Part shown: positions 5,910 through 8,611 of the stretch, piece by piece | Layout: every line of letters begins with the position of its first letter | Position numbering within the stretch: the stretch's first letter is position 1 | Source: Bordetella parapertussis | GTDB taxonomy: Bacteria; Pseudomonadota; Gammaproteobacteria; Burkholderiales; Burkholderiaceae_B | DNA length: 8,611 nucleotides | NCBI GenBank assembly: GCA_945862495.1 | Contig: CAMAYM010000108.1 | Location: 1 to 8,611 of the forward strand | Direction of reading: 5' to 3' | Position numbers and translations under genes: made by a program | Notes under the pieces: model-generated | Told to the model about the DNA's origin: nothing | The model's input: only the letters and a program-made list of their open reading frames with translations | The model's database searches: none

Positions 5910-6689
5910 TTACTGCGCAGTGTAAAGACGGCAAGAGGCATCGATCAGTTGTCTTGCGATGCTGACAGGCTCTGGCAAGGTTGGTAATTCATCACGTAAA
6001 AACCAATCTGCCGCCTCAATTTCAGATGGATCGGGTGTAATTTCTCCACCTGCATAATCCGCAAAAAATGCCACCATCAGCGAATTGGGAAATGGCCAGG
6101 ACTGGCTGGTGAAATAGCGTAGATTGCTGATCTCCAAGCCGACTTCTTCGCGGACCTCACGCACCGCGCATTGCTCGAGCGTCTCACCTGCCTCGACAAA
6201 GCCAGCCAGAGCACTAAACACACCAGGACGAAAATGAGGACTGCGCGCTAACATTAACTCGTGGCCCCGTTCGATCAGCACCATGACAGCAGGTGAAATA
6301 CGCGGGTACGCCACTAAACGACAGGACGGACACTCAAGGGCATACTCCGTTTTTTTCATCTCCGTTTTTGAGCCACAATGTCCGCAAAAGCGATGATTTT
6401 TTTGCCAGTCAATCATTTGTGTGCCGCGACCCGCCAATGCAAAAATCTCTGGACCTGCCGAAGCAAATAAGCTCCGAACGGGACGCAGTTCACCCGTGAT
6501 CTGTGGCGGAATATCGTCAGTTTCAATTGCATAACAGGCCGCGCCATTCCAATGACCAATGTGAAGAGGCTCGATCATCTCACCAAAATCTGCATGTCGC
6601 GCCTGTGGAAAAGCCTCGTTACCTTGGGGATCAACAGAAATCAATACCTGATTGCCGCAGCGGATCAACCAGTAGCTTAGGTCACTCAT
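5910..6689 (-). CDS. nudC: NADH pyrophosphatase NudC (Nudix hydrolase)
   Basis: NudC splits NADH or NAD+ into nicotinamide mononucleotide and AMP; the E. coli enzyme also removes NAD caps from RNA. The 259-residue protein has the full family layout. An N-terminal domain is followed by a zinc ribbon with Cys102, Cys105, Cys120 and Cys123 (FCGHCG and CPSCR). Then comes a complete Nudix box beginning at Gly163, with Glu169 and the metal-binding REVREEVGL (177-185). SQSWPFPNSLM (195-205) is the NADH signature, with Ser in place of the usual first Pro. The ATG at 6689 is chosen because conserved sequence begins there and AAGAGAG lies five bases upstream; a longer open frame to 6878 overlaps the aldolase gene and looks non-coding. 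It is the last gene of the minus-strand cluster. Confidence 0.96.
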   Translation of the reverse strand: MSDLSYWLIRCGNQVLISVDPQGNEAFPQARHADFGEMIEPLHIGHWNGAACYAIETDDIPPQITGELRPVRSLFASAGPEIFALAGRGTQMIDWQKNHRFCGHCGSKTEMKKTEYALECPSCRLVAYPRISPAVMVLIERGHELMLARSPHFRPGVFSALAGFVEAGETLEQCAVREVREEVGLEISNLRYFTSQSWPFPNSLMVAFFADYAGGEITPDPSEIEAADWFLRDELPTLPEPVSIARQLIDASCRLYTAQ

Positions 6690-6726
6690 CTTGTCTCTCT
6701 TGAATGATTGATTGGAATATTTGAAG

Positions 6727-6755
6727 AGTATATGAAAGGCTTGTTTGTATTTAAA
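6727..6755 (-). promoter_or_regulatory. Candidate internal promoter for nudC
   Basis: On the minus strand TTTAAA (6755-6750, four of six -35 bases) and TATACT (6732-6727, five of six -10 bases) are 17 bases apart. The -35 box overlaps the aldolase stop codon. It would give nudC its own transcript besides read-through from the genes upstream. Confidence 0.4.
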
Positions 6756-7482
6756 GCGTACGGCCAAGTGCTTTGAAGAACAGCTCAGATTGCAATCGCT
6801 CACCAAGCGTCTGCTCGCCCACACGCTGTGCGAGCTTCGCGTCCACCGGCTCAAGCGGCAGACCAGACGACATTGCAAGCACTTGCATCATGCAGGCGCG
6901 CTCTAAGAAATACAAATCATCATAGGCATAGTCCACGCGGTCACCGCAGACCACCACACCATGATTCCCTAAAAACACAACATCAGCCCCTTGCATTGCA
7001 TGCGCAATGCGTTCGCCCTCACCTGCATCGAGCGCCAAGCCGTTGTAATGCGCATCGACGGCCACACGGCCATGAAAGCGCATCGCATTTTGTGACAAGG
7101 TCGTATCCAGGGTGCGCTGTCGCGTCAGTGTCAGTGCCGTCGCGTAGGGCATGTGCGTATGCAGCACGCAGGATTTTTTAGCAATCCGATGCACCGCAGC
7201 GTGTATATACATGGCCGTCGTTTCTACGGGATGACGACCTGCCAAAATTTCACCTTGTGCATTGATCATGACGATATCGTCAGCCTGAGTCTCACTCCAC
7301 AGCAATCCGCGTGGATTCAGTAAAAAACGACCGCTCTCATCCTGGATTTCAACACTGAAATGATTGCATACACCCTCGGATAAACCGTGGTGAGCGGCAG
7401 CGCGCAGTGCCAGAGCCAAGTCCTCACGCAACGTACGAATCGCAGAGGCCTCAAAATCCTTTTGCTGGGTATTCATTGTCAT
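6751..7482 (-). CDS. Class II aldolase/adducin family protein
   Basis: This 243-residue protein has the class II aldolase fold of fuculose-1-phosphate aldolase, ribulose-phosphate epimerase AraD and adducin heads: zinc enzymes that cleave or rearrange sugar phosphates or decarboxylate related acids. The metal ligands are all present: His108 and His110 in VLHTHMPYAT, and His174 in LGNHGVVVCG. Glu87 in HPVETTAMYIH sits where the catalytic glutamate of fuculose aldolase is expected. NHFSVEI (40-46) and NPRGLLW (56-62) form the usual phosphate-binding surface. The length is normal. The ATG at 7482 has GGAAG seven bases upstream; an in-frame TTG at 7551 lies inside the preceding gene, and an ATG two codons later has no better site. 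The gene lies 49 bases after the radical SAM gene and 61 bases before nudC. The substrate is not predictable. Confidence 0.93.
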   Translation of the reverse strand: MTMNTQQKDFEASAIRTLREDLALALRAAAHHGLSEGVCNHFSVEIQDESGRFLLNPRGLLWSETQADDIVMINAQGEILAGRHPVETTAMYIHAAVHRIAKKSCVLHTHMPYATALTLTRQRTLDTTLSQNAMRFHGRVAVDAHYNGLALDAGEGERIAHAMQGADVVFLGNHGVVVCGDRVDYAYDDLYFLERACMMQVLAMSSGLPLEPVDAKLAQRVGEQTLGERLQSELFFKALGRTL

Positions 7483-7531
7483 CACTGATCTTCCGTATTG
7501 ATTTTTTAAGGAGTAGGATTCAAATCGTTCG

Positions 7532-8611
7532 TCACTCGCGCTCGAGCGCAAGTTCTATGTATGCAGCATTGACTGAGGACCGAGGCACTTTGAAGGAGAA
7601 CCAGCTGCGCACGTCTTCTTCAAGGCCAATGCCATGCATATAGTTGTAAATCGCTTTGCGTAGACCGACCCCCAGCGCCGCATGATCCACATTGGTGGGG
7701 TCGGTAAATCCGACATCATTTTTAGCAAAACTTGTCGGTGGCAACGGTTCGAGCGTCACCCCGTACTCAGCGGGATTTAGCCCCACAGGAGAATGCACGG
7801 TACAAGTAAAGCGGTGGAAAAATCCACTTTGTATGCAACCGCTGGCAAATAATTGACGAACATACTCTAAGGCATCCACCGTATCAAGAACGGTCTGCGT
7901 AGGAAAACCGTACATCAAATATGCATGTACCAAAATGCCTGCATCGCTAAAGGCACGTGTCACGCGTGCGACTTGATCGACCGAGACCCCTTTTTTCATC
8001 AAGTTGAGCAAGCGATCCGAAGCGACTTCTAAACCGCCCGACACCGCAATACAACCGCTTTGCGCCAAAAGCTGACAAAGCTCAGGCGTGAAGGTTTTTT
8101 CAAAGCGAATATTGCCCCACCATGAGATGTTGAGATTACGCTTGATCAACTCTAAGGCTAAAGATTTTAAAGCCTTGGGAGGAGCCGCCTCATCGACGAA
8201 ATGAAAGCCTGTCTGCCCGGTTTCACGCACGATGGCTTCAATCCGATCCGCTAAGACTTCTGCGGATGCCGTTTCATAGCGACCAATGTAATCCAGGCTG
8301 ACGTCACAAAAACTACATTTTTTCCAATAACAGCCATGGGCAACCGTGAGCTTGTTCCAGCGACCGTCGCTCCAGAGACGATGCATGGGATTGAGCATGT
8401 CTAATAAAGAGAGATAGTGGGATAAAGGTAAACCTTCCCAGGTCGGAGTTCCAACGTCCTCGAAAGCGACTTCGGGCTCAACCCTATTGATGTAACGCAC
8501 CTCACCTGAATCCGCATCACGCAGAAAGGTGCGTACCAAGCGCTGCTGAGATCGTTTACCTAACAAATGGTCAAGCAAAGACAGCAAAGGCCGCTCACCC
8601 GCATCGAGTGT
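7532..8611 (-). CDS. Radical SAM protein, probably of the B12-binding type (5' end outside the window)
   Basis: The visible 359 residues are the C-terminal part of a radical SAM enzyme; the frame is open to the window edge. The iron-sulfur cluster motif is GCYWKKCSFC with cysteines at visible residues 94, 99 and 102, a CX4CX2C spacing in place of the standard CX3CX2C. Further landmarks are FHFVDEAAPP, ISWWGNIRFEKTF, SGGLEVASDRLLNLMKKG and YLMYGFPTQT, in the order expected for the partial TIM barrel. The first visible residues, DAGERPLL, resemble the end of the cobalamin-binding domain that often precedes this core, so a B12-dependent enzyme is likely but not shown. The C-terminal 120 residues are not recognised. 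The function is unknown. It is the first visible gene of a probable operon with the aldolase-like protein and nudC. Confidence 0.88.
   Translation of the reverse strand, partial: TLDAGERPLLSLLDHLLGKRSQQRLVRTFLRDADSGEVRYINRVEPEVAFEDVGTPTWEGLPLSHYLSLLDMLNPMHRLWSDGRWNKLTVAHGCYWKKCSFCDVSLDYIGRYETASAEVLADRIEAIVRETGQTGFHFVDEAAPPKALKSLALELIKRNLNISWWGNIRFEKTFTPELCQLLAQSGCIAVSGGLEVASDRLLNLMKKGVSVDQVARVTRAFSDAGILVHAYLMYGFPTQTVLDTVDALEYVRQLFASGCIQSGFFHRFTCTVHSPVGLNPAEYGVTLEPLPPTSFAKNDVGFTDPTNVDHAALGVGLRKAIYNYMHGIGLEEDVRSWFSFKVPRSSVNAAYIELALERE

Noticed and set aside
6690..6878. 63-residue N-terminal extension of NudC
   Set aside because: It overlaps the end of the aldolase-like gene, is rich in Cys, Arg and Ser without family similarity, and the ATG at 6689 has a proper ribosome site.
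6828..7181. Plus-strand 117-codon frame opposite the aldolase-like gene, rich in Arg and His
   Set aside because: The composition is that of the reverse reading of a coding sequence, and the minus-strand gene has all its metal ligands in place.

Overview
The window looks like chromosomal DNA of a proteobacterium, most likely a betaproteobacterium of the order Burkholderiales with moderate GC. This is inferred from the protein character of RNase R, NudC, the AEC carrier and the asparaginase and from codon use, not from any search. There is no sign of phage, plasmid, insertion sequence, CRISPR array or other mobile DNA, and no intergenic stretch exceeds about 130 bases. Most of the window is ordinary metabolic and RNA-turnover content.

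Left part (1-2102). The 5' end of the RNase R gene (rnr) runs leftwards off the window edge. It is divergent from a tRNA-Leu(CAG) gene with a near-consensus sigma-70 promoter, an unusually structured 3' trailer and an intrinsic terminator. A GNAT acetyltransferase of the ElaA/YjcF type follows on the minus strand.

Middle part (2208-5886), all on the plus strand: an AEC-family permease, a crotonase-fold protein whose two usual catalytic glutamates are replaced, an unrecognised exported beta-rich protein with four cysteines, and an asparaginase-family amidohydrolase that overlaps the exported protein's stop by four bases. The first two genes (49 bases apart) may be co-transcribed. The last two are very probably translated together, and a candidate promoter lies in front of them.

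Right part (5910-8611), all on the minus strand and convergent with the asparaginase gene: a radical SAM protein cut by the right edge, then a class II aldolase-type metalloenzyme, then NADH pyrophosphatase NudC. Gaps of 49 and 61 bases suggest one operon, with a possible extra promoter just before nudC.

I did not find an obvious new defence, mobile or biosynthetic system. The best candidates for a second look are the tRNA-Leu trailer, which resembles in layout the known 3'ETS-leuZ sponge RNA of E. coli; the exported protein coupled to an atypical asparaginase; and the radical SAM/aldolase/NudC cluster.
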